Assembly: GCF_028280385.1 (NCBI RefSeq)
Contig: NZ_JANQLX010000015.1
Location: 62,001-126,000 of the forward strand
Source of the DNA: Allomuricauda sp.
GTDB taxonomy: Bacteria; Bacteroidota; Bacteroidia; Flavobacteriales; Flavobacteriaceae
Length of the DNA stretch: 64,000 bases
Reading direction: 5' to 3'
In this document: positions 26,786 through 34,653 of the stretch, piece by piece
Layout of the letters: each line of letters opens with the position of its first letter
Position numbering within the stretch: the first letter of the stretch is position 1
Notes under the pieces: generated by a model
Told to the model about the DNA's origin: nothing
Database searches by the model: none
What the model saw: the letters and a program-made list of their open reading frames with translations, nothing else
Program-made: the position numbers and the translations under genes

Positions 26786-27361
26786 TTATTCAATACAAGC
26801 CTTATAAAGATTGTAAAGCTCTACGGCTTCCATATTTCTTAGTTCTTTCAAGCTATGCCCGTCCATTAAACTAGGGCATTCACTCAGGTAATTTCTAACC
26901 TGTTTTTTAAACGAGGTTGTTGAACTATATACAGTTTTGAGCGGGAATGCTTTGTTTTGATTCTTTTTCCAAATCCAATATTCAGACGAGCCGTTTGTTA
27001 CAAATCCAAAATTAGGTCCGCCCGCATGCACCATGTTAAAGACCACCAATGGAAACTTCCCTTCACACAACACCTTGAAAAATAATTTTTTACATGGTTT
27101 GTCTACAGGAATGGCATAGATAATCCCACTTTTAACGACCACACTATCAACTTGTGCCGCTTTAAATGTTTGTTTTTTGCCGTCCTCTTCATTTTCCCAA
27201 TAAAAAACTCTGGGGTTCTTTCTCTGTATCCCCGCATATACCGTAGAAAAGGAAACAAATCCTTCCAAGGCTTGTCCATCACTTAAAAATATAGTTCCTT
27301 CATGCTTGTCCTGACCGTAAAAAACACTGCATAGAAAGAATATTGCCAGAAAATGTCTCAT
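26786..27361 (-). CDS. Secreted protein of unknown function
   Basis: 191 residues with a signal peptide (MRHFLAIFFLCSVFYG-Q) and a body rich in beta strands; features seen are a GTIFLSDGQALEGFVSF segment near the N-terminus, the pair PCKKLFFKVLCEGKF and a C-terminal helical part. Similar layouts occur in uncharacterised flavobacterial proteins; I do not recognise a named family. It follows the beta-barrel gene at 27367 after 5 nt, so the two are co-transcribed, below the palindrome pair at 28125-28269. Confidence 0.7.
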   Translation of the reverse strand: MRHFLAIFFLCSVFYGQDKHEGTIFLSDGQALEGFVSFSTVYAGIQRKNPRVFYWENEEDGKKQTFKAAQVDSVVVKSGIIYAIPVDKPCKKLFFKVLCEGKFPLVVFNMVHAGGPNFGFVTNGSSEYWIWKKNQNKAFPLKTVYSSTTSFKKQVRNYLSECPSLMDGHSLKELRNMEAVELYNLYKACIE

Positions 27362-27366
27362 AAGCC

Positions 27367-27966
27367 TTAAATGGATTTAAGCAGGCCGTCCAATTGCAGC
27401 TTCGTTGTGGCCAAAAACATTATTCTTGCTGCTTGGCTCTTAACCATTTCAGAAGAGCCATAAAATCCTATTTCCACTCTGCCAATTTTTCTAAAATGAT
27501 ACCCGCAGCTCAGTTTCCCGCTAAAATCTACCCTCCTAATGTCATCGCCAAAATTGGTCTGCAATCCTTGATCCTCCAGCATAATTCCCGCACCTGCGCC
27601 AATCTCGGCATAGAAGTTTGACCTGAGCGGGAAAACTCCCAACGTTGGGATTATATGCAAGTGGGCAAGACTTATGTCCTCCAAATCTTTTGATGTGGTC
27701 CTATTATAAAATATTTCACTTCCCCAAAAACCCTCAACTGACGAAGAAAATGGAATTGTAAAATAACCCCCGAAGGCTACATTGTTTTGATACCCCGTAT
27801 TCTTCTTTTCCGTACCTCCACCGCTCGGTCCAATGACTATATTGCCCGTTGCAACGGTTATTGTGGTATTGGCATAGGCCAGCATTGGTCCATAATGCAC
27901 TTCTTGAGCACTTAATGTTCCAAATGAAAACATGATAAAAAAGAAAATACCTCTAGTGCATTTCAT
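27367..27966 (-). CDS. Small outer-membrane beta-barrel-like protein
   Basis: 199 residues: signal peptide (MKCTRGIFFFIMFSFGTLSA-Q) followed by alternating amphipathic strands with aromatic ends (VAFGGYFTIPFSSSVEGFWGSEIFYN, HLHIIPTLGVFPLRSNFYAEIGAGAGIML, GYHFRKIGRVEIGFYG), the pattern of OmpA-like 8-stranded barrels. Function unknown. First gene of a two-gene unit; its upstream region (27967-28306) carries two copies of the 18-bp palindrome. Confidence 0.7.
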   Translation of the reverse strand: MKCTRGIFFFIMFSFGTLSAQEVHYGPMLAYANTTITVATGNIVIGPSGGGTEKKNTGYQNNVAFGGYFTIPFSSSVEGFWGSEIFYNRTTSKDLEDISLAHLHIIPTLGVFPLRSNFYAEIGAGAGIMLEDQGLQTNFGDDIRRVDFSGKLSCGYHFRKIGRVEIGFYGSSEMVKSQAARIMFLATTKLQLDGLLKSI

Positions 27967-28124
27967 AGGTTTATAAGTTTAGTTGGGTGAATATATTTTA
28001 GTCAATAATAGTACTAAAGGGCCAATCTCTGAAATGAAATTCAGTTTTTAAGTAAAACCCAATGGTCCGTCGGAAATTTTGCGGTGAACACTGCGGACTT
28101 TTTCATACATTTTTATGCTTTAAA

Positions 28125-28142
28125 CCAGACTGACCGGTCGGT
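28125..28142. promoter_or_regulatory. 18-bp operator-like palindrome B1
   Basis: Sequence CCAGACT-GACC-GGTCGGT; 13 of 14 half-site positions fit ACMGACY-N4-RGTCKGT (first base C). About 160 nt upstream of the beta-barrel gene start at 27966. Confidence 0.55.
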
Positions 28143-28251
28143 GGATCATGTAAACTGTAGATCATTCGCCTCCTTTATTTCATTTTACCGATTTTCTCCA
28201 CAATTACATCCTTGAATTAAGATGTTGGGTCCACTTTGTGGAATTTGTAAA

Positions 28252-28269
28252 ACAGACTCCCTGGTCGGT
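28252..28269. promoter_or_regulatory. 18-bp operator-like palindrome B2
   Basis: Sequence ACAGACT-CCCT-GGTCGGT, full match to the consensus, 127 bp from B1 and preceded by GGAATTTGTAA, like the GGAACTTTGTA before palindrome C2. Confidence 0.6.
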
Positions 28270-28306
28270 TGCCCTAAAAACCATAATGTTTTGCAGGAGA
28301 TACCCT

Positions 28307-29416
28307 CTAATCAGTGGATTTTTCCAATATTTCGGAGTATACTTTTCTCATCACTGCGGTCTTATCTTCATCTTCCGCCACGGCCGACGTGGTAAACATC
28401 ATCACCCCACTGGATCCCCCTGCAAGCCCTCCTTTTAGGACCATTTCAAACTCCTCCTTGGAAACAATACCGGGACTATTATGGGCCTGAACAATGGGCC
28501 ATACCTTTGGATAGGTGTCTTTTTTGATTTGTAGCCGATTGCTGAACCACTCAATGTTCTCCTTTACCCAATTGGGGTCCCTTTCCATTCTACCGTGGTA
28601 TACCATAGGTGAAAATACGTCTATGGTTTCCTTTAATAGATCATAGTCGAGTCCCAAGATGCGATATCGCGCCCCATCAAACTCGTTATCATTCCATGGG
28701 CAATGGTACAGTCCCAAGAGTGCCCCAGGTTTAATCTCTTTGATGATGTTTTTCATTTCATACGTCCAATCGTAAATTACCTTGCAGCGCCACTTGCGCC
28801 ATGTTACGTCTTCATTATCCAATATCCAAGCTGCTTTTTGGGGGCTGGTGCCCTCTGGGATATTAATTCCTGAATCTTTTGAAAATGTCTTTAGGCAATG
28901 ATCGCAAAAACAGGTCTCCGGCAAAATGGGTTCGGGGTCCTCAAATTGTGCATGCCAATGCACATAGTCCATCCAAACACCATCAAGGTCATAGGTTGAA
29001 AGTAAGTCCCGTAGCTGGTCAAATCGATATTGGCGAAAACCTGGTTCGGTCGGACAAGCCCCCATAAACCATGTGGCAGCCTCTACTTTTTCTCCTTTTT
29101 CATTGATGGCCCACGCCTCAGGGTGGGTTTCCACATAGTTTTTACCGTTCAAGGTGGCAAACTCAGCATAGATGGACAATCCCTCTGCCCTGGCCCTTTG
29201 GATCATGGCCGTATCAATGGAGCCGCTATGAACAAAAATGGCATTGACCCCAAGATCCTGAAGATTGACATTTTTGTCCCAAAAAGGTTTGGGATTTCCG
29301 TAAACACCCCTGATTTCCATAGTTTTGGGTTGGTCTTGGGCACAGGACTTCAATACCACCAAACATAGGATGTACCCTAACGCGTATAGTAAACGGAATT
29401 TTAAACTTGAACCCAT
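28307..29416 (-). CDS. Putative glycoside hydrolase-like lipoprotein (TIM-barrel)
   Basis: 369 residues: signal peptide with a possible lipobox (VLKSC, Cys25), then a domain resembling uncharacterised TIM-barrel glycoside-hydrolase-like families. Seen: early GVNAIFVHSGS, a barrel segment LDGVWMDYVHWHAQF with a W-x-D-Y acidic centre, the cysteine cluster CFCDHCLKTF, and late strands IDVFSPMVYHGR and WPIVQAHNSPG. The CxCxxC cluster next to the barrel is known in several putative glycosidase families. No partner gene is adjacent on its strand. Substrate unknown. Confidence 0.65.
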   Translation of the reverse strand: MGSSLKFRLLYALGYILCLVVLKSCAQDQPKTMEIRGVYGNPKPFWDKNVNLQDLGVNAIFVHSGSIDTAMIQRARAEGLSIYAEFATLNGKNYVETHPEAWAINEKGEKVEAATWFMGACPTEPGFRQYRFDQLRDLLSTYDLDGVWMDYVHWHAQFEDPEPILPETCFCDHCLKTFSKDSGINIPEGTSPQKAAWILDNEDVTWRKWRCKVIYDWTYEMKNIIKEIKPGALLGLYHCPWNDNEFDGARYRILGLDYDLLKETIDVFSPMVYHGRMERDPNWVKENIEWFSNRLQIKKDTYPKVWPIVQAHNSPGIVSKEEFEMVLKGGLAGGSSGVMMFTTSAVAEDEDKTAVMRKVYSEILEKSTD

Positions 29417-29596
29417 GTTCCTGTTTTTTCAGATGACAAGCTAAAAGTAGTCCGATGATCATCAATGCTGAAACATTGAAATAAATTCAGTGCCCGCAAG
29501 CTAGGCCCGTCCAGGTCAAGTTCGTGAAAATTTTGACAACAATAAAGACCAAAATGTTAGATTGGTGCTTGATTCCTCTATGTAAACAAAGCGCCG

Positions 29597-31705
29597 TTAA
29601 TCTTCAAGAAGGGCTTCCAGTTCCTTATGCTGCACAAGTATACAGCTGATACTCTTTTGATCTATCCGTTGGCAATTGTAAATGGTGCTTTCCAATTGTT
29701 CCATCATTTTTTGAAATCCCCCGTTCTCAAAAATAAGTCCATGCTCAATTTTAAACTCGCCATTATCCACCAAGGCTTCTTTTAACTCTTGTGGAGATTC
29801 CACATTGGGCATTTTTACAAAGGTTGAACCGTCCATTTGTTCCAAGGCCCCATTCAGCTTTTTAAACGAGTCCTTTACGCTTGCTGTCAACGAATGCAAT
29901 TGTTCCTTGGTGACCTCCCCTCTTGACTGTAGGTCCATAACGGCATTATATATCCCATTTTTGGAGTTGGATGCCAATCTATAAAAGTCGGAAAGTGCCC
30001 GATGTTGTTCATAGAGGTACATGAGCTGACGTTCTTTGCCCTGCTTTGTGGCCAAGGCCATAAAAAAGGCGCAAAAATCCGTGTCCCATTCCTCAAATGT
30101 GGTGTTGAACAGTTGTTCCCTGCTTGTCATCAAAAGATTGTACCCGCTCTCCAGATTTTTCTTTGAATATTCCACTCCCTTATAAGTAAACGAGCGTTCT
30201 TTGGTGGTTCCTTGGGCAATTTGTTGGGCTTTGGTCATCAGTTCCTCGATTTCACCAACAGGTTCCATTAGCTGTTTTAGTTCCGCTTTTAATCCATTGA
30301 GCATTTCCGTTGTAGGGGCACCCATTTTGGAAAGCTTTGCCTGTAGCTTTTCCTCTGTGGGAACCAGCAAAAATCTATCTTGAAACGCATTTAGATATTC
30401 CTTTGTCAAATCCGCACCTTGGGTCTCCGATTTTATAAACTCCTCAAAGGCTTGTTCACTGCTATGTTCAGTGGGCTTTTTTTCAAGGTACAATTGATAA
30501 AGGAGTTGGGTCATCTCCTCTTGTAGTGCTTCCCTGTCCCCAAAAAGAATCCAGGGAGAGCGGGTGTCCATTTCGCAGGCCACGTAGGGCACTTTGGCAC
30601 TGTCCTCTCTCATATCATTGGGGGGGTGGCTTGCGTACATGCCCACCATGGAATGCTCCGAGCTTGAAAAATATTTTTTGCCCCCTCTTGGGTCTGAGGG
30701 CAGGGCCTTTAAAAGCTCTTGCTGGACATCCTCATTCCTACGTAGGGAAAGGGCATTGTGGGTGTACAGGTTTTTTACAAATAGGTTCTTTTTGCCGGCC
30801 AATACGCCATGGTTTAAGGTGCCCATCCATGCATTGGACCCACCGTCCAATTTCCAAAGGGCAGATATGATGGCATCGCTTCCGGAGGTGTGCACCGCAA
30901 CTTTGTCCGCATTGAATTCCATTTCTCGGGAAAGGGAGGAATACATGATGTTCAAAAACTGATAGAACAGGTTCAGCATCTGTCTAACGATCCAGATAAT
31001 TGGCGTGATGACCCATGCCGCTGCGGACAACCTAATGTCCGAAGCCCTCCATTGGTCCAAAAGGTTGTCCCATTTGTCCCGCTCAAAGATCATATCATGG
31101 ATAATGGTATTGGCCGAAATGATATAGCTCCCGATCTTCATGCTGCGTTGGGCAAAATGGCCAAATTCATGGCTCATGACCGCTTTAAATTCGGAAAGGT
31201 TCAAACAATCCGTCAATCCCATGCCAATGGTGAGCTCCTTTCTAACGGGCAAAAACAGACTCAACCACACATTGGAATAGGCCACATAGGCATTTACATC
31301 CGGGTCTACATAGATGGATTTGGGCCTGGGTGCCCCGGTCTCCTTACAAATCTGTTCCACAAAATTCCATAGATCGGGATTCTGGGCCTTGTCCAGTTTA
31401 ATTCGGTTGTTGGGCTTGTGGTTCTTTAACTTAAAAATAAACTTCAAGGTAAAAATGAACAGCATCCCGGCCCCGGCAATGGCCCCTACCTTCATTAGAA
31501 TGGTGAGTTTGTTCACATGGCCCATATCGTAGATAATGGCATAGTAAAACAAATAGCCAAGGGCCAGGACCATGGCCGTGTACAATACAAAAAATAGAAT
31601 GATGGCCAATACTGCCAAGAAGGCTTTTAACTGATAAGAAGAAGTTAGGGCAGTAAGTTTTTTGGGCACCTCCACAGGACTGGAGGGATAGTAGGTCAAG
31701 GACAT
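29597..31705 (-). CDS. M48-family membrane metalloprotease
   Basis: 702 residues. Two membrane helices (about 26-58 and 67-92) precede a peptidase domain with the zinc motif H-E-F-G-H (His179, Glu180, His183) and a downstream EMEFNADKVAV segment supplying the third ligand. About 300 further residues form a helical C-terminal region with no recognised family. The catalytic part is like HtpX/Ste24-type enzymes, which act at membrane proteins. Monocistronic; flanking gaps of about 180 bp show no other gene. Confidence 0.85.
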   Translation of the reverse strand: MSLTYYPSSPVEVPKKLTALTSSYQLKAFLAVLAIILFFVLYTAMVLALGYLFYYAIIYDMGHVNKLTILMKVGAIAGAGMLFIFTLKFIFKLKNHKPNNRIKLDKAQNPDLWNFVEQICKETGAPRPKSIYVDPDVNAYVAYSNVWLSLFLPVRKELTIGMGLTDCLNLSEFKAVMSHEFGHFAQRSMKIGSYIISANTIIHDMIFERDKWDNLLDQWRASDIRLSAAAWVITPIIWIVRQMLNLFYQFLNIMYSSLSREMEFNADKVAVHTSGSDAIISALWKLDGGSNAWMGTLNHGVLAGKKNLFVKNLYTHNALSLRRNEDVQQELLKALPSDPRGGKKYFSSSEHSMVGMYASHPPNDMREDSAKVPYVACEMDTRSPWILFGDREALQEEMTQLLYQLYLEKKPTEHSSEQAFEEFIKSETQGADLTKEYLNAFQDRFLLVPTEEKLQAKLSKMGAPTTEMLNGLKAELKQLMEPVGEIEELMTKAQQIAQGTTKERSFTYKGVEYSKKNLESGYNLLMTSREQLFNTTFEEWDTDFCAFFMALATKQGKERQLMYLYEQHRALSDFYRLASNSKNGIYNAVMDLQSRGEVTKEQLHSLTASVKDSFKKLNGALEQMDGSTFVKMPNVESPQELKEALVDNGEFKIEHGLIFENGGFQKMMEQLESTIYNCQRIDQKSISCILVQHKELEALLED

Positions 31706-31846
31706 ACTAAAAGTGGTTTAAGGTTGATCAAAAAGTTATGGAACAATAATAACTATTTTTTGGAGTCTTTATTTGATGCCACTATTAAGAGTTGCACTAC
31801 AATTTAGAATTTAAGTTTAGCCTACCTCAATAATTTTAAAAAATAG

Positions 31847-31868
31847 GGGAGCGGCCATGGCCGCTCCC
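31847..31868 (-). terminator. Terminator of the BIG2 lipoprotein gene
   Basis: Perfect 22-bp palindrome (11-bp arms, 31847-31857 and 31858-31868) lying 16 nt past the stop of the minus-strand gene. On that strand it is followed by CTATTTTTT, a T tract suited to an intrinsic terminator. Confidence 0.75.
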
Positions 31869-31883
31869 TAATTAAAATAAAAC

Positions 31884-33698
31884 TTACCTTACGTATATAG
31901 AATTGATATAGTCTTCTTCGGTGTCAATACCATTCTTAACTTCAATCAACTCGTATTCGCCATTCTCCTGTATTTTCCAGACCACAAAGGTGTCATCATT
32001 TTGTGCTCCACAAACGTATATTATACCATCCTTTGTATCAATGGAAGCAGGATAATACGTTGGTTCATTAGGGAACAAAGAAGTTGCCACTCCATTTTTC
32101 CATATTACAGGTATATTACCATCTTCTTTCGCTAAAACATAATTATTTTGGTCATCAACGACCAAAGAAGGGAGCGGATTAGATAGTATTAAATGTGATG
32201 CACTTTCAGTTAGGTCTTCCGATTGAATTATCTCCAAATTGGTGTTCATAGTCCACTGGCTAATGGTGAATTCGTCTGTGTCCACATTCTGCCATGTTCC
32301 AACCAATTGTAAATTACCCATATGATCTATCTCTATCCCGCTTAAAGCCGTGATGTCATTACTTTTGCTTGGAAGTAATAAGGTTTCATCGTCTACAGAA
32401 CCGTTATCTGCATTTATTTTCCAAATTTTCAAGTCAGCTTCCAAGCCGCTTTGTTTGTTCCCTCCTACATATAAATGCCCATTAGTAAAATCAGCTGACA
32501 TCGAATTTGCAAGACCCAAAATGTCCTCAGGGCTCTCCCACAAAATTATGCCTCCCAAGTCAATATTATATACTTTGTAAATATAATCATCCGGCTTTTC
32601 ATTGATAATTACGAAAACACCTCCCTCTAAAGGTTTTTGGATCAATTGCATATTATGATTCGATATATTTCCTTCAATGAGCTCAACCTTTGTTTCATTA
32701 ATCCAAAGAACCGCCTTGTCAGTTCCATCTGTTCCCAAGGAATATACGTTGCCCATGTCATCTACTTTGATCACATTTACCTGTGCATCATTGTCTGATG
32801 GTAGAATCGTTTCAACATTGTTCTTCCAATACACTGCTTTGTACCCATATTGTCCTGCCACATAAATATCCTCCTTCACCAAGGCGGAAACTTTTACGTT
32901 TTTATTTGCCAGACCAACCGTAACCATGGTCTCACCAACTCCCTCGGCTGTTATTAGTCCAGTGTCACTCACGGTAGCCACATCTTCATTGTCTGAGGCA
33001 AAGGTGGCATCCTCCAAATCGGCCAAGCTATACCCTTCTTCCACCATAATGTCGGAAATGGTCAATTGGGCGGTTTCCCCTCGGTAGAGTTGCACCGCGT
33101 CTGGGGTAACCACAAAACTTAGCACAGGTCCGTCCACTACAACTATATCACAAGTGTAAGATACACTGCCCGAAGTAGCAGTGATGGTAGCCTCACCAGC
33201 GGCCACACCCGTTACCACCCCATTTTCCACAGTAGCCACCTCGGTATTGCTGCTGCTCCAGTTTACGGAAGCCCCAACGGGGTTGGTCAATGCAGTAAGA
33301 CTGGTCTGTTCGTTTACATTTAAGGTGGTGATACTGGCACAATCCAGACTGATCAGTTCCCCAAGGGGTGCTTTAGTAACCGTAAAGGTTTCTCCGGTGG
33401 CCCTAAGCTCGTTGGAGGTAACACTGATCTCCCCCGTGGTGGCACCAATGGGGACTATGGCACTTATCTCGGTGGCCGAAGCACTTTCAACGACCATATC
33501 GCGTAGGCCGATCTTGACCGTCAAAGGTTTCTCAAAACCGGAACCTTCTATCCTAACCTTGGTGTCCACGGTGCCGGAGAGTGGTTCAATTAATTCAATA
33601 AGGGGGCCTCTGGCCTGTACTTCGTCACCATCAGTACAGGCCCAAAAGAGCCCCATTAGTGTTATGGTAAGCATTCCTAGGTATGCAATTTTTTTCAT
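31884..33698 (-). CDS. Surface lipoprotein with IPT/TIG and BIG2 domains
   Basis: 604 residues: signal peptide with lipobox FWAC (Cys21), one IPT/TIG domain (about 33-110, LIELIEPLSGTVDTKVRIEGSGF), a BIG2 domain (about 118-190, VNWSSSNTEVATVENGVVTGVAAGEATITAT), a second BIG2-like domain (about 195-275), then about 320 residues of repeated beta segments with an AVYWKNN / AVLWINE / VIWKNG pattern that looks like a beta propeller. No enzyme motif. Divergent from tetR; the gap holds palindromes C1 and C2. Confidence 0.78.
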   Translation of the reverse strand: MKKIAYLGMLTITLMGLFWACTDGDEVQARGPLIELIEPLSGTVDTKVRIEGSGFEKPLTVKIGLRDMVVESASATEISAIVPIGATTGEISVTSNELRATGETFTVTKAPLGELISLDCASITTLNVNEQTSLTALTNPVGASVNWSSSNTEVATVENGVVTGVAAGEATITATSGSVSYTCDIVVVDGPVLSFVVTPDAVQLYRGETAQLTISDIMVEEGYSLADLEDATFASDNEDVATVSDTGLITAEGVGETMVTVGLANKNVKVSALVKEDIYVAGQYGYKAVYWKNNVETILPSDNDAQVNVIKVDDMGNVYSLGTDGTDKAVLWINETKVELIEGNISNHNMQLIQKPLEGGVFVIINEKPDDYIYKVYNIDLGGIILWESPEDILGLANSMSADFTNGHLYVGGNKQSGLEADLKIWKINADNGSVDDETLLLPSKSNDITALSGIEIDHMGNLQLVGTWQNVDTDEFTISQWTMNTNLEIIQSEDLTESASHLILSNPLPSLVVDDQNNYVLAKEDGNIPVIWKNGVATSLFPNEPTYYPASIDTKDGIIYVCGAQNDDTFVVWKIQENGEYELIEVKNGIDTEEDYINSIYVR

Positions 33699-33837
33699 GA
33701 TCTTGTTATTTAGGGATTAAGGCCCTAATTAACCCGATTATCCCAGGTGGCCCGGACAGTAATTGATGAATGCCCCTTTTAAGTTGACGGATACTGAATT
33801 TTAGGCGAACAAAGCCTGGAGACTTAAAAAATGAGGT

Positions 33838-33870
33838 CGCTTAAACCGAAAATTCATACGCTTAAACCGA
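33838..33870. repeat. 12-bp direct repeat, 21-bp period, overlapping palindrome C1
   Basis: CGCTTAAACCGA occurs at 33838-33849 and 33859-33870. The period of 21 bp is two helical turns; the second copy runs into the left half of C1, so the first places an ACCGA half-site on the same DNA face. Confidence 0.55.
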
Positions 33871-33883
33871 CTCGCCGGTCGGT
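33866..33883. promoter_or_regulatory. 18-bp operator-like palindrome C1
   Basis: Sequence ACCGACT-CGCC-GGTCGGT, full match to the consensus and the most symmetrical copy. Lies 168 nt upstream of the BIG2 lipoprotein gene. Confidence 0.7.
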
Positions 33884-33993
33884 ATTGCTTTTGGATGAAA
33901 TGGGTTTTGGGCAAGATTTGGGCTTTTCACCGATTTTTCCTACAGCTACATCCGCAATTCTTTAATCAACTACGCTTCAGCCGGAACTTTGTA

Positions 33994-34011
33994 ACAGACT
34001 TAGCGGTCTGA
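33994..34011. promoter_or_regulatory. 18-bp operator-like palindrome C2
   Basis: Sequence ACAGACT-TAGC-GGTCTGA; 13 of 14 half-site positions fit (last base A). Lies 21 nt before the tetR start codon, where a repressor would block transcription of its own gene. Confidence 0.7.
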
Positions 34012-34032
34012 TTAACCCAAAACCCAAATCTT

Positions 34033-34653
34033 ATGGACAATAACCTAAAAAAGAGGGAGACCATGCTCCGATTATGTGCCACTGGCCTCGAAATTTTTCA
34101 CGAAAAAGGATACTACAACACTAGTTTGGATGACATTCTTAAAGAGCTATCGTTATCCAAAGGAGCCTTTTACCACCATTTTAAATCCAAGGAGGATTAT
34201 TTTATCAGCATTGTGCAAAACCTGGTGGTACAAAAAGTATACGCCCTATTGGTAGAGCCCCTGAACACCCATGAAGACCCTATTCCGGTAATTATGGACA
34301 GTTTGGAGCGGGCACTTGAGCCAGGCAAACAGAATGAAATGGTCTATGGCTTTATGCTGAACGACTTTATCTCCGAATTCAACAAGCGAAATGCCGAGAT
34401 CAGCAGTTATTTGCGGGATATCATCAAGGTCTGGGAAGTGAACCTGGTTTCCGTATTGAAAAAAGGAAAGGTGGATGGTTATATTGCACGCCACGTGGAT
34501 TGTGAAGGTGCTGCAGCCTATATCATTGCCTCCTACTTAGGGATTAGGACTTTATTTGCCGAGCAAAACAACCGTCAGTTGAAATATCAGTACATGCAGC
34601 AGCTAAAAACCTATTTTGGTGCATTGCGAATGCAGCATGAAACGGTTTATTGA
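34033..34653 (+). CDS. TetR/AcrR-family transcriptional regulator
   Basis: 206 residues. The N-terminal DNA-binding domain (about 8-55) has the TetR pattern TGLEIFHEKGYYNTSLDDILKELSLSKGAFYHHFKSKEDYF; the rest is an all-helical ligand and dimer domain. TetR dimers bind palindromes of about this length, and palindrome C2 lies just before the start, so self-control is likely. Ligand unknown. The 3' end overlaps the convergent GT9 gene by 7 nt. Similar palindromes occur at two other loci in the window. Confidence 0.9.
   Translation: MDNNLKKRETMLRLCATGLEIFHEKGYYNTSLDDILKELSLSKGAFYHHFKSKEDYFISIVQNLVVQKVYALLVEPLNTHEDPIPVIMDSLERALEPGKQNEMVYGFMLNDFISEFNKRNAEISSYLRDIIKVWEVNLVSVLKKGKVDGYIARHVDCEGAAAYIIASYLGIRTLFAEQNNRQLKYQYMQQLKTYFGALRMQHETVY

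Larger units (their letters stand above)
27967..28306. promoter_or_regulatory. Control region upstream of the beta-barrel gene, with palindrome pair
   Basis: 340 bp without a gene. It contains palindromes B1 (28125-28142) and B2 (28252-28269), with ACCGAT midway (28187-28192). From B1 to B2 it resembles the region in front of tetR: the 25-bp block starting at 28187 matches the block at 33929 at 20 of 25 positions, and the spacings between the three elements are almost equal. Just past B2 a GGTTGCCCTAAAAACCATAATG-like stretch resembles the bases before the tetR ATG, but no tetR-like frame follows; the next gene ends here on the other strand. Confidence 0.6.
33699..34032. promoter_or_regulatory. 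Divergent control region, BIG2 lipoprotein / tetR
   Basis: 334-bp gap with palindromes C1 (33866-33883) and C2 (33994-34011) and an ACCGAT element midway (33929-33934). C2 ends 21 nt before the tetR ATG and directly follows GGAACTTTGTA, a probable -7-like sequence, which suggests autoregulation. A 12-bp direct repeat (33838-33870) adds a further half-site next to C1. Confidence 0.65.

Noticed and set aside
28238..28438. A 66-codon plus-strand open frame starting upstream of palindrome B2, where a regulator gene might be expected
   Set aside because: It lies mostly antisense to the conserved 3' end of the glycoside-hydrolase-like gene and has no TetR-like or other recognisable sequence.
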